The notes beneath the pieces are model-generated. The model did not search any database, was not told the origin of the DNA, and saw nothing but the letters and a program-made list of their open reading frames with translations. The translations under genes were made by a program, and so were the position numbers. A stretch of 9,778 bases of DNA from Bacteriovoracaceae bacterium. GTDB taxonomy: Bacteria > Bdellovibrionota > Bacteriovoracia > Bacteriovoracales > Bacteriovoracaceae. How positions within the stretch are numbered: position 1 is the first letter of the stretch; each line of letters begins with the position of its first letter. Location of the stretch: assembly GCA_007116425.1 (NCBI GenBank), contig SKIL01000329.1:1-9778 (forward strand). Reading direction: 5' to 3'. Shown piece after piece: positions 1 through 6,036 of the stretch.

Positions 1-1
1 T

Positions 2-1351
2 TATTTTTTATCTTCTTATAGGTCCAGACTTGTAAGTCTTTGCTTCTTTAGTTTTTTATTTTATTCCTTTTTTAGCTTTAAGTTATTCTTACTTCTCTTT
101 GGATTAATTATTTATAGTTATTTTGTGGCGTTTAAGCTTCGAAAACTTGGTTATCTGGGGCCGTTTGTTCTTATTCCCTTTGTTTTAGTTCCTTTTTTTA
201 TTTTCAAATTGACTTCTGGGTTTGAGGGATTGGCCAACTTTGGCGTTCACCATATTGTATTTCCCCTGGGCTTGTCCTTTTATACATTTCAAATTGTCGG
301 TTATCTTTTGGATGTCTACAGGGAGAGAATTGAACCCATAAGGTCTTTTTCAAAATTTTTTCTGTTTACAACATTTTTTCCTCAACTTGTTGCTGGGCCA
401 ATTGAAAGGGCCGAAAATATACTGCCACAAATTGAAGATTTAAAATTAGGGCCGCAAGACTTCGAAATTGGTTTCTTATATTTATTGCAAGGGATTTTGA
501 AAAAATTTCTGATTGCGAATGCTATATTTGTTATTGTTGTTCCCATTTTTAGTAATCCGTCTAATTTTAATGTTTTAACTCTTTTACTTGGTATTTATCT
601 AGCAAGACTATTTATTTTTTATGACTTCTCTGGTTATACCGACATGGCCATGGGAAGTGCTCGGCTCTTTGGAGTTAAGCTCACTAATAATTTTAACCGG
701 CCTTTTCAAGCGAGAAGTCTCAGTGAGTTTTGGAGACGTTGGCATATAACTCTTTCATCATGGATACGTGATTATATTTACTTCCCAATGATACTTACAC
801 CTTTAGCGAAATTAGGTTTAGGTGCAACTGTTATTCTGACCTTTCTACTTTTAGGTATGTGGCATGATTTTACGCTAAATTTCGTTGCTTATGGTCTATG
901 TCAAGGCATTATAATTGTGATGTCTTTATATACTCAAAATCTACGCAAAAAAATTTCAAGTTTTTTCCGCTTAGAAGGTACAAAGTTTTTAGAGGTTTAT
1001 CAGAAATTATTTACATTCTTTATATCTGTAGGGCTACCGACAGTCTTTTTTGCATCATCTTCCTTTAAAGACTCATTATATATTTATGCCAGTCTAATTG
1101 GTCTGTCTGAAATTACTCCAAATACTCTGGGAATTTTTGACATTACCGAGCTTGAAAGTCTGATTAAAATCTTTTGTTTCGTTGTCGTTTTTGAGATTTA
1201 TCAATCTCGATATTATGATTTAGAAGATTTACTTGGCAGTCTAAAGAGGTCTCTTTTTTTAAGAGTATCTTTCTATATTGTTATGCTCTCTGTTATTTTC
1301 TATTATGGAACTTATATTGAAGGAGCTAAATTTCTTTATTATGCCTTTTAA
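2..1351 (+). CDS. MBOAT-family membrane O-acyltransferase (AlgI/DltB type), 5'-truncated by window edge
   Basis: This is an integral membrane enzyme of the MBOAT family, which moves acyl groups onto extracytoplasmic polymers such as alginate or teichoic acid. The family signature is clear: a FFPQLVAGPIERA block at about bases 383-421, the WRRWHITLSSWIRDY block at 731-775, and the near-invariant GMWH block with the putative catalytic His at 863-865. Hydrophobic segments run along most of the length, as expected for a polytopic protein. The GTG at base 125 can be read as a start, but the frame stays open upstream to base 2 and the upstream codons also encode membrane-like sequence (SLCFFSFLFYSFF and so on). 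The true start is therefore left of the window, and 449 residues are visible, near the usual 450-500. A carrier protein gene follows 20 nt downstream, which recalls the DltB-DltC pairing. The acyl group and the acceptor polymer cannot be told from sequence. Confidence 0.93.
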   Translation, partial: YFLSSYRSRLVSLCFFSFLFYSFFSFKLFLLLFGLIIYSYFVAFKLRKLGYLGPFVLIPFVLVPFFIFKLTSGFEGLANFGVHHIVFPLGLSFYTFQIVGYLLDVYRERIEPIRSFSKFFLFTTFFPQLVAGPIERAENILPQIEDLKLGPQDFEIGFLYLLQGILKKFLIANAIFVIVVPIFSNPSNFNVLTLLLGIYLARLFIFYDFSGYTDMAMGSARLFGVKLTNNFNRPFQARSLSEFWRRWHITLSSWIRDYIYFPMILTPLAKLGLGATVILTFLLLGMWHDFTLNFVAYGLCQGIIIVMSLYTQNLRKKISSFFRLEGTKFLEVYQKLFTFFISVGLPTVFFASSSFKDSLYIYASLIGLSEITPNTLGIFDITELESLIKIFCFVVVFEIYQSRYYDLEDLLGSLKRSLFLRVSFYIVMLSVIFYYGTYIEGAKFLYYAF

Positions 1352-1371
1352 GTCAAATAGGACGATTTGTT

Positions 1372-1605
1372 ATGGATAAAAAATTTGAAGTTAAGCTTCA
1401 CTCCTTGTTTGAAGAAATTCTTGGTTTTTCAATTTCTGAGGAACAGTTTTATACATTAAATATGGAAAATTCTGCCGAATGGGACTCTTTAAGCCACGTG
1501 AAGCTGATTATGCGTCTTCAGAGTGATTTTGGATTTAAATTGTCTATGGCCAACCTAGACAAATGCAAAAGTGTTGAAGGTATTATTCAGTTGGCAAGAA
1601 AATGA
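1372..1605 (+). CDS. Acyl/peptidyl carrier protein
   Basis: This 77-residue protein has carrier-protein size and pattern: four predicted helices and a WDSLSHV motif, in which Ser39 is the expected 4'-phosphopantetheine attachment site at the start of helix 2. The Trp-Asp-Ser-Leu form is common in carrier proteins of surface-polymer and DltC-like systems, while fatty-acid AcpP usually has a DSL preceded by acidic residues. ATG at 1372 has an AGGA at 1359-1362 with good spacing. The gene lies 20 nt after the MBOAT stop, so the two are probably co-transcribed, with the carrier presenting an activated acyl or aminoacyl group to the membrane acyltransferase. The activating ligase would be expected upstream, outside this window. 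Whether it works like DltC (aminoacyl) or carries a fatty acyl or acetyl group is open. It is probably not the housekeeping AcpP. Confidence 0.88.
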   Translation: MDKKFEVKLHSLFEEILGFSISEEQFYTLNMENSAEWDSLSHVKLIMRLQSDFGFKLSMANLDKCKSVEGIIQLARK

Positions 1606-1633
1606 GGCAAAGGAGCGATAAACAAATTTGTCT

Positions 1634-1670
1634 AAAGTTGCCTAAAATGGAGTTTTTTAGCTTTGTTTTT
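1634..1670 (+). terminator. Possible weak intrinsic terminator after the MBOAT-carrier operon
   Basis: CTAAAA (1642-1647) pairs with TTTTAG (1655-1660) around a 7-nt loop. AAAG (1634-1637) can extend the stem with CTTT (1661-1664) across a 4-nt bulge, and GTTTTT follows. The stem is AT-rich, so termination would be weak. Just upstream is a perfect 10-nt palindrome, ACAAATTTGT (1622-1631). This is a reading by eye, with no folding energy calculated. Confidence 0.3.
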
Positions 1671-1686
1671 GATTTTATTAAATAAC

Positions 1687-1715
1687 TTGTTTCAAATTCT
1701 TTTTGTTGTTAAAAT
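1687..1715 (+). promoter_or_regulatory. Candidate sigma70-like promoter for the receptor/pilin cluster
   Basis: A TTGTTT (1687-1692) and a TAAAAT (1710-1715) are separated by exactly 17 nt. The -10 box matches five of six consensus positions and the -35 box three of six. The expected start of transcription, near 1722, leaves a short leader with the ribosome site at 1737. In AT-rich DNA such matches arise by chance, so this is only a candidate. The placement directly upstream of the five-gene run supports it. Confidence 0.4.
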
Positions 1716-1716
1716 T

Positions 1717-1732
1717 TATGTTCTAAAACATA
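1717..1732. promoter_or_regulatory. Perfect 6-bp inverted repeat between the -10 box and the ribosome site
   Basis: TATGTT (1717-1722), a 4-nt spacer CTAA, and AACATA (1727-1732) form a perfect inverted repeat that overlaps the predicted transcription start and ends five bases before the AGGAG. It could be a repressor operator or a small hairpin in the 5' leader. No similar repeat is visible before the second binding-protein gene. Confidence 0.35.
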
Positions 1733-1736
1733 AAAT

Positions 1737-1741
1737 AGGAG
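1737..1741 (+). promoter_or_regulatory. Ribosome binding site that fixes a TTG start at 1749
   Basis: AGGAG lies 7 nt before the TTG at 1749 but only 1 nt before the in-frame TTG at 1743, which is too close for initiation. Choosing 1749 also makes the protein begin MRNLSKIL, matching the MKNLKRLM start of the paralog at 6037, and gives both proteins the same length of 347 residues. Confidence 0.75.
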
Positions 1742-1748
1742 TTTGGTT

Positions 1749-2792
1749 TTGAGAAACTTATCAAAAATACTCGGTTTCGGTTCTATATTAACTTTATTGT
1801 GGTCTGTGAATTGTTTTGCAGACAGTGCAGAAGGAAAGTCCAAGTACCAAATAAATTGGTTACTTGCTCATGATCCGATCTCTTTATTTGAAGAAGCAGC
1901 TCAATTGTTTGCTGACAGAGTTTACACTGAGACGGATGGTCAAGTTCGAGTAAATGTTGTAACAAACAAGCAAGACTTGGCACCTTCTCGAGTTATCTCT
2001 ATGGTTCAAAGTGGTGAGTACGAGATGACTCAGACATACACAGTCAGCCTTGGTGAGCTTCATCATGATCTTTGGGCCCTCGATCTTCCTTTTATTTTCG
2101 AAAATCATGAACACGCCGAGAGAGTTCTTGATGGTGAGATTGGGGCAAGACTTTTGGCCGGGCTAAGTTCATCTGGCCTAGAGGGACTTACATTTACATA
2201 TAGTGGTGGATTTAGAGTGATTCCTTCTACCGGGCATAAAATTGAAAAATTAGAAGATTTCAAGGGGATAAAGGTCCGAACGACTCGAAGTCCTGTCGCT
2301 AATGCTTTTTTTGAGTTCGTTGGAGCAGAGCCTATTGTTGCGGGACTTAAAGAGGGTACTCTACTGCAAAAAAATGGTCTCGTGAATGGGGGTGAAACGA
2401 CATATCCTCGCTTTTATTCTTTAGGGCAGAATGAAGTTTCAGCGGTGATTAATGATACGAAGCATAGCTTGTTTCTAACCTCAATCGTCGTGAATCAAAG
2501 TTTCTTTCAAAGTCTACCTGAGGAATACCAGGAAGTGGTTAGGGCCGCAGCTATTGAGGCCGGTGTCCTTGAGCGCCAAATATCAATAGAGGATGGAATT
2601 CGTACACGAAAACAAGCTGAAGAAGAAGGAATTAAGGTTGTAGATATCTCAGATTCTGAGGTTGAAAGAATTAAAAAAGAAATTCTCCCGCTCTATGAGG
2701 AAAGATTTTATCCTATGTTTGGTGATTTAATCGATCAGATTAAGAATGAAAGGTACTCAATAACTACTGATAAAGTCGTGAGTCAAAACTAG
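1749..2792 (+). CDS. TRAP-type (DctP family) periplasmic solute-binding protein, copy 1
   Basis: This 347-residue exported protein has a Sec signal peptide: basic start MRNLSK, a hydrophobic core, and likely cleavage after CFA at residue 24. The mature part has the DctP layout: KYQINWLLAHDP strand, EEAAQLFADRV helix, ISMVQSGEYEM, LDLPFIF, then EDFKGIKVRTTRSP with Arg177 at the position that binds the ligand carboxylate in characterised DctP proteins. NGGETTYPRFY is at about 213-223. Family members bind organic acids and related anions and deliver them to DctQM permeases. No permease gene is in the window, so this may be an orphan component or a receptor. It starts with TTG. Its paralog at 6037-7080 is roughly two-thirds identical by eye. 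The two differ most at residues 73-81 and 196-209; the second block lies in the part of the fold that usually lines the ligand site, so specificity may differ. The next gene begins 23 nt downstream. The ligand is unknown. Confidence 0.92.
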   Translation: MRNLSKILGFGSILTLLWSVNCFADSAEGKSKYQINWLLAHDPISLFEEAAQLFADRVYTETDGQVRVNVVTNKQDLAPSRVISMVQSGEYEMTQTYTVSLGELHHDLWALDLPFIFENHEHAERVLDGEIGARLLAGLSSSGLEGLTFTYSGGFRVIPSTGHKIEKLEDFKGIKVRTTRSPVANAFFEFVGAEPIVAGLKEGTLLQKNGLVNGGETTYPRFYSLGQNEVSAVINDTKHSLFLTSIVVNQSFFQSLPEEYQEVVRAAAIEAGVLERQISIEDGIRTRKQAEEEGIKVVDISDSEVERIKKEILPLYEERFYPMFGDLIDQIKNERYSITTDKVVSQN

Positions 2793-2815
2793 TTTAAGGT
2801 GTAAGGAATATAATC

Positions 2816-3811
2816 ATGCCGGTGTCTCGGAGACATACGTTTGGCATTAAACAATGCTTGAAGTCTGAGAGTGGCGCCGGTTTGGTTACAGTTATGATGG
2901 TTTCCGCTATCATGATCTCCGTTTTTCTAGGAACAGTCTATGTTGACTCAGAAAGGAAAAAAATTGGCCGATCTGAATTAGTGTCCTCTAGAGTTTCTGA
3001 AATGTTTGAGCTGATTTCTTACTTAATGTCGGATGTTAATGTTTGTAATCAAAATTTTTCAGGAGTTTCAGATGGAGGCGCCCCATTGGGAAATCGCATT
3101 GTTTCCATAGGAGGGGCGACTCTTATTAATTTAGGTGGTGGCGCAGTTACAGATATTGAGCGGGCGTATGATGGTGTGCGATTGCACGACGTAAGAGTAA
3201 ATCTTGCCGACTCTACATTAAGATTGACCTTTCAACGTTTGGGGGCGGGACAAGGAGGCCAACTCTATGGTGCAGAGTTTGTAGTTAAAGATCTTCATAT
3301 GAAATACGGAATAGCTGGTGGAAATGTTAACCGCTGCTACTCTGACAGTTCTGAGATTGTTGCTGATTTCTGTGAGACGTATTTGGGAGGGAGTTTTAGT
3401 GATAGCCGTTGCCGTAATTTAAACCTCTCTGGTAATTTAAATATTTTGGCCCATGGTGGAAGCCCAGGAACTCTTAGTGGAGGAGGTTCGGGGGTATTTT
3501 CGAATGCCTTTGCTCAAACCAGTTTTACGAGAAATAGTGCCGCGACTGTATCTGTAAATGCTTCTGGAACACTGGGAGCGAATTTTATTAACCTTCCTAA
3601 TCATCAACTTTCGGCCGGCGGAAATCTTATGGTTAACACGACGATAGACCCAACAGTTAATGTTCATTCTAATGGAGTTTTAAGGATTTGGGGAACTTCA
3701 AGAACGAGAACCTCAAGTATGGTTCCAACTGGGTCGGGTCCCTGTCAGGGTGTTGTTGATAGTGGTATGTTTGACTGCTCGGGTGGTTTTCCTTCGGGCT
3801 ATGGCCCGTAG
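2816..3811 (+). CDS. Type IV prepilin-like minor pilin/pseudopilin without Glu5 (pilin-like 1)
   Basis: This is a 331-residue exported protein with an atypical type III (prepilin) signal. A basic leader ends SESG, then mature AGLVTVMMVSAIMISVFLG forms the hydrophobic alpha1 helix. Aligned with its two neighbours, cleavage falls after Gly20, and mature position 5 is Thr where they have Glu. Loss of Glu5 is known for GspK-type tip pseudopilins, so this could be the tip-most subunit; that is inference. The ectodomain has Cys77 followed by NQNFSG, then the shared module Cys174-x11-Cys186-ETYLGG-Cys199-RNL. After that comes a Gly/Ser/Asn-rich stalk, and two more cysteines (310, 321) near the C-terminus. 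The product is much larger than typical minor pilins of 150-200 residues. ATG at 2816 has AAGGA at 2803-2807. It is followed 9 nt later by pilin-like 2. I do not recognise a named gene. Confidence 0.75.
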   Translation: MPVSRRHTFGIKQCLKSESGAGLVTVMMVSAIMISVFLGTVYVDSERKKIGRSELVSSRVSEMFELISYLMSDVNVCNQNFSGVSDGGAPLGNRIVSIGGATLINLGGGAVTDIERAYDGVRLHDVRVNLADSTLRLTFQRLGAGQGGQLYGAEFVVKDLHMKYGIAGGNVNRCYSDSSEIVADFCETYLGGSFSDSRCRNLNLSGNLNILAHGGSPGTLSGGGSGVFSNAFAQTSFTRNSAATVSVNASGTLGANFINLPNHQLSAGGNLMVNTTIDPTVNVHSNGVLRIWGTSRTRTSSMVPTGSGPCQGVVDSGMFDCSGGFPSGYGP

Positions 3812-3820
3812 AGTCGAGTC

Positions 3821-4879
3821 ATGCGAGGTGGTGGTATTTGGGTGGATAATTTGATCTTATTAATGAATAAAATTGTAAGATTCAAAGGTCGGTTACCGCC
3901 TCAGCGTGGTTTCTCTCTTCTTGAATTGATGGTCGCTGCTGGGCTAATGGGATTTATTTATTATGCTGTGAGCTCTACTCTAGCTGAGCTTGCTAAGTTG
4001 CGAGTTAGAGAATTTAATAATTTTGTCATTACTCAAATAAGACAAGATGTTGTGAGGGCAATTTCGGATGCAAATTCATGTACAGAAACTTTTGGGGGAG
4101 CGAATGTCAGTGGCGGTGCAGTCACCTCAATTCAATTTTTTCGCCCTTCAACTGGAGATATAATAGATATTGTATCTGTGAATGATAGATTTAATAATGA
4201 TTTTGTTGAATTAGAATCGATTGAATTACAAAACTTTAGTCAGTCTGGACCAGTTATCCAAGGGGTTGCAACTGGAGTTGTTCAAGTCGTCCTTAAGTTT
4301 AATGTTGTTCGTCGTTTTGGTGTGGGGGGGGCCGATGATCTTTTTCTGTCGGTTCCAATGGCGGCATCTGTCGATAACTCAACCAGCACTATTTTAGGTT
4401 GCACGGAGTCTGGTGTCGCTATTGCTTCAGAGATTTGTGACTCTTTGGGAGGAACACTCAACCCTTCTGTTTCATGTAGTAATCTTCATATTTTTGGATC
4501 TGTCTCGAGTGACTCATCTGTTTCCGCTGGAGACTTGATTACAGGGACTGTTGATGCACTAAACACTTCTAGTATGAGTAGTATTATGGCCAGTACTGTG
4601 AACTTACATCAGAACTATTCTCCTCCTGCCGTTGCTCCCAATAGTTTTTTAAATGGTCTGCAGACAAATGCAAGTGTGACCACGGCCCGGCTTACCGCTT
4701 CTCAACGTATTGTTGGTGGCGAGGTTCGGGCGACTCAATTTTGCCGCTCAGGTGTGTGTACAAATTTTCCTTCAGAGTCTTGTGCTAGCGGTTATATGTC
4801 AGGTCTGACGGCTCAGGGAAATGTGCAATGTGCTTCATGGCCAGCAAGGGAGACGATCGTTAATGATGTTTGCCTCTAA
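3821..4879 (+). CDS. Type IV prepilin-like protein with cysteine-rich ectodomain (pilin-like 2)
   Basis: This 352-residue protein has a canonical prepilin cleavage site: PPQRG30 followed by FSLLELMVAAGLMGFIYYA, with Phe at +1 and Glu at +5 of the mature chain. It should be processed by a PilD-type peptidase and inserted in the inner membrane before filament assembly. The ectodomain repeats the family pattern: Cys87-TETFGGAN, then Cys194-x11-Cys206-DSLGG-x9-Cys219-SNL, a Ser/Thr/Asn-rich stalk, and a C-terminal block with four clustered cysteines (308-337) around GYMSGLTAQGNVQC. The start is uncertain. ATG 3821 has only a weak ribosome site; GTG 3842 follows a GAGGT at 3825-3829, and ATG 3863 would give a compact 16-residue basic leader. 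All keep the mature protein unchanged. A G8 run lies at 4324-4331. The gene overlaps the start of pilin-like 3 by 17 nt, indicating coupled translation. Confidence 0.83.
   Translation: MRGGGIWVDNLILLMNKIVRFKGRLPPQRGFSLLELMVAAGLMGFIYYAVSSTLAELAKLRVREFNNFVITQIRQDVVRAISDANSCTETFGGANVSGGAVTSIQFFRPSTGDIIDIVSVNDRFNNDFVELESIELQNFSQSGPVIQGVATGVVQVVLKFNVVRRFGVGGADDLFLSVPMAASVDNSTSTILGCTESGVAIASEICDSLGGTLNPSVSCSNLHIFGSVSSDSSVSAGDLITGTVDALNTSSMSSIMASTVNLHQNYSPPAVAPNSFLNGLQTNASVTTARLTASQRIVGGEVRATQFCRSGVCTNFPSESCASGYMSGLTAQGNVQCASWPARETIVNDVCL
4324..4331. repeat. G8 homopolymer inside pilin-like 2
   Basis: Eight consecutive G residues encode the end of Val and Gly-Gly in a FGVGGADD stretch. Such a run is conspicuous in AT-rich DNA. 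A one-base slip would shift the frame about halfway through the protein. Confidence 0.9.
4846..4852 (+). promoter_or_regulatory. Ribosome binding site that places the pilin-like 3 start at 4863
   Basis: AAGGGAG ends 10 nt before ATG 4863 and 13 nt before the adjacent ATG 4866, all inside the end of pilin-like 2. The in-frame ATG at 4821 has no such site, and starting there would only add 14 residues (MCNVLHGQQ and so on) read from the preceding gene. ATG 4863 gives a short leader MMFASNLKAENG before the prepilin cleavage site. Confidence 0.65.
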
Positions 4880-5945
4880 CTTAAAAGCCGAAAATGGCTA
4901 CTCTTTAATTGAAATCATTATTTCCGCCGCACTTCTCGCGGGGCTCAGTCTTGTTTTTATGAGCGTGAGTAACTTGTCTCAGAGTTCGACGTTTCATGAG
5001 GAGAAAGTGAGGGCGATTAATGGCTTGAGTAGTAGACTCGATTTTGTATTAAATCATGCGGCTTCATGTCGAGCATCTTTTAGTGGTTTAAATGTTGGCG
5101 CGAACCCAACAATTAATCAAATTGGTCTCTCAACAGATGGCTCAACTATAAATGAGGTTGTTTTAACATCTCTTGCTCCTGCAAATAGATATGATGAGAA
5201 CCTCGAAAATACTTCACGTGCGATAGTCGAAGTCCAGGAAATTTCTTTGACCAGCTTTATCCCTACCTTTGGCCCTAATATGGGGGTTGGTACTGTTTCG
5301 GTTGATTATGCCGGCATTAAGGATGGTATGTCCGTAAGAAGAAATTATCATATGGTTTTTGAGACGAGTGCAGCGGGCATAGTTGAAAATTGTTACACTC
5401 GCAATGAGGCGGCATTGAACGCATTTTGTTCCTCTCTTGGAGGTAGTTATGTCTATGTTGGGACAGAAAGGCGATGTATTGATTTGAGTCTGAACGGTCC
5501 TCTCTCTGTAGCAGGAAATATCTCTGTGGGTCTTGGTGCAGGGACAGCAACTTTTCAAAATGATTTGGTTTTAAGTCAAAATCTTGGAAATAATACTACT
5601 GTGAATGTTGATGATGGCATGAGTGTTGTCGGCAATATTTCAGTTGCCAATAGAATTAATGCCTATTCGACAAATATTTCGGGTGTTGTTAATTATAATA
5701 ATGCGCTTAATTTTACCGGAAGCTTATCAGCATCGGGAGGTCAAATTCATTTCACTAATAAATCTTGTGGTACCTTCGCCGACCCAGACATTGTAGGGGG
5801 GAGTGCAAGCCAGATGTTAGTTGGGGTAACTGCCGCTGGAGCTCCTGTTTGCCAATCGTATAATGTCGATCCAATAATAGTAATAAACTTGATTCCCTGT
5901 GGCGGCGGTGGCGGCGGTGGCGGCGGTAAAGGCGGCGGAAAGTAA
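4863..5945 (+). CDS. Type IV prepilin-like protein with polyglycine tail (pilin-like 3)
   Basis: The 360-residue product has a 12-residue leader ending AENG, then YSLIEIIISAALLAGLSLVFM with Glu at mature position 5, a textbook prepilin N-terminus. It shares the paralogs' layout: Cys69-RASFSGLNVG, the module Cys177-x11-Cys189-SSLGG-x12-Cys205-IDL, and a long stalk of short beta-like repeats (PLSVAGNISVG, MSVVGNISVAN, LNFTGSLSASG). A terminal block follows with Cys302 and Cys330 (LVGVTAAGAPVC). The chain ends very unusually: Cys346, nine glycines, Lys, three glycines, Lys. The stalk resembles bactofilin- or tail-fibre-like beta-solenoid repeats only in general texture, and no named domain is claimed. 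The protein is likely a large minor pilin or pseudopilin exposing a stalk and tip outside the cell. The gene overlaps the end of pilin-like 2 by 17 nt; 91 nt separate it from binding protein copy 2. Confidence 0.83.
   Translation: MMFASNLKAENGYSLIEIIISAALLAGLSLVFMSVSNLSQSSTFHEEKVRAINGLSSRLDFVLNHAASCRASFSGLNVGANPTINQIGLSTDGSTINEVVLTSLAPANRYDENLENTSRAIVEVQEISLTSFIPTFGPNMGVGTVSVDYAGIKDGMSVRRNYHMVFETSAAGIVENCYTRNEAALNAFCSSLGGSYVYVGTERRCIDLSLNGPLSVAGNISVGLGAGTATFQNDLVLSQNLGNNTTVNVDDGMSVVGNISVANRINAYSTNISGVVNYNNALNFTGSLSASGGQIHFTNKSCGTFADPDIVGGSASQMLVGVTAAGAPVCQSYNVDPIIVINLIPCGGGGGGGGGKGGGK
5901..5927. repeat. Three perfect copies of a 9-nt GGCGGCGGT repeat coding the polyglycine tail
   Basis: The unit GGCGGCGGT occurs three times in tandem, followed by AAA GGC GGC GGA AAG and the stop. 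It encodes nine consecutive glycines. Because the unit is a multiple of three, gain or loss of copies would lengthen or shorten the tail without shifting the frame. Its GC content stands out sharply from the surrounding AT-rich DNA. Confidence 0.95.
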
Positions 5946-6024
5946 ATTCCAAAATTTTTAGTATAAAATCTTGGCGAAAATACAATGAGCGAACTTAAGA
6001 ATTACTGAATGAAAAATAGACAAT

Positions 6025-6030
6025 AGGGGG
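6025..6030 (+). promoter_or_regulatory. Ribosome binding site for the TTG start at 6037
   Basis: AGGGGG ends 6 nt before TTG 6037. No ATG or GTG start is available nearby in the same frame that would keep the signal peptide, so TTG initiation is well supported. Confidence 0.7.
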
Positions 6031-6036
6031 TAAGGT

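Noticed and set aside
125..1351. GTG at 125 as the real start of the acyltransferase
   Set aside because: The same frame is open for 41 more codons to the window edge and encodes membrane-like sequence, so the gene is cut by the edge.
1609..1686. Strong AAGGAG-like site after the carrier gene and a 12-codon ORF starting at ATG 1647
   Set aside because: The ORF begins over 30 nt from the site and has low-complexity Phe-rich content. No start codon with a meaningful ORF follows the site, so it is probably chance or a remnant.
5214..5558. 114-codon minus-strand ORF inside pilin-like 3
   Set aside because: It lies fully antisense to a well-supported gene and shows no domain, signal peptide or start context.
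5898..5945. Polyglycine tail as a GlyGly-CTERM/rhombosortase sorting signal
   Set aside because: Those signals have a transmembrane segment and a basic end after the glycines. Here the protein stops right after the Gly/Lys tail.
5755..5985. Minus-strand ORF with Arg/His repeats
   Set aside because: It is the complement of the polyglycine repeat of pilin-like 3, with no ribosome site or homology signal.
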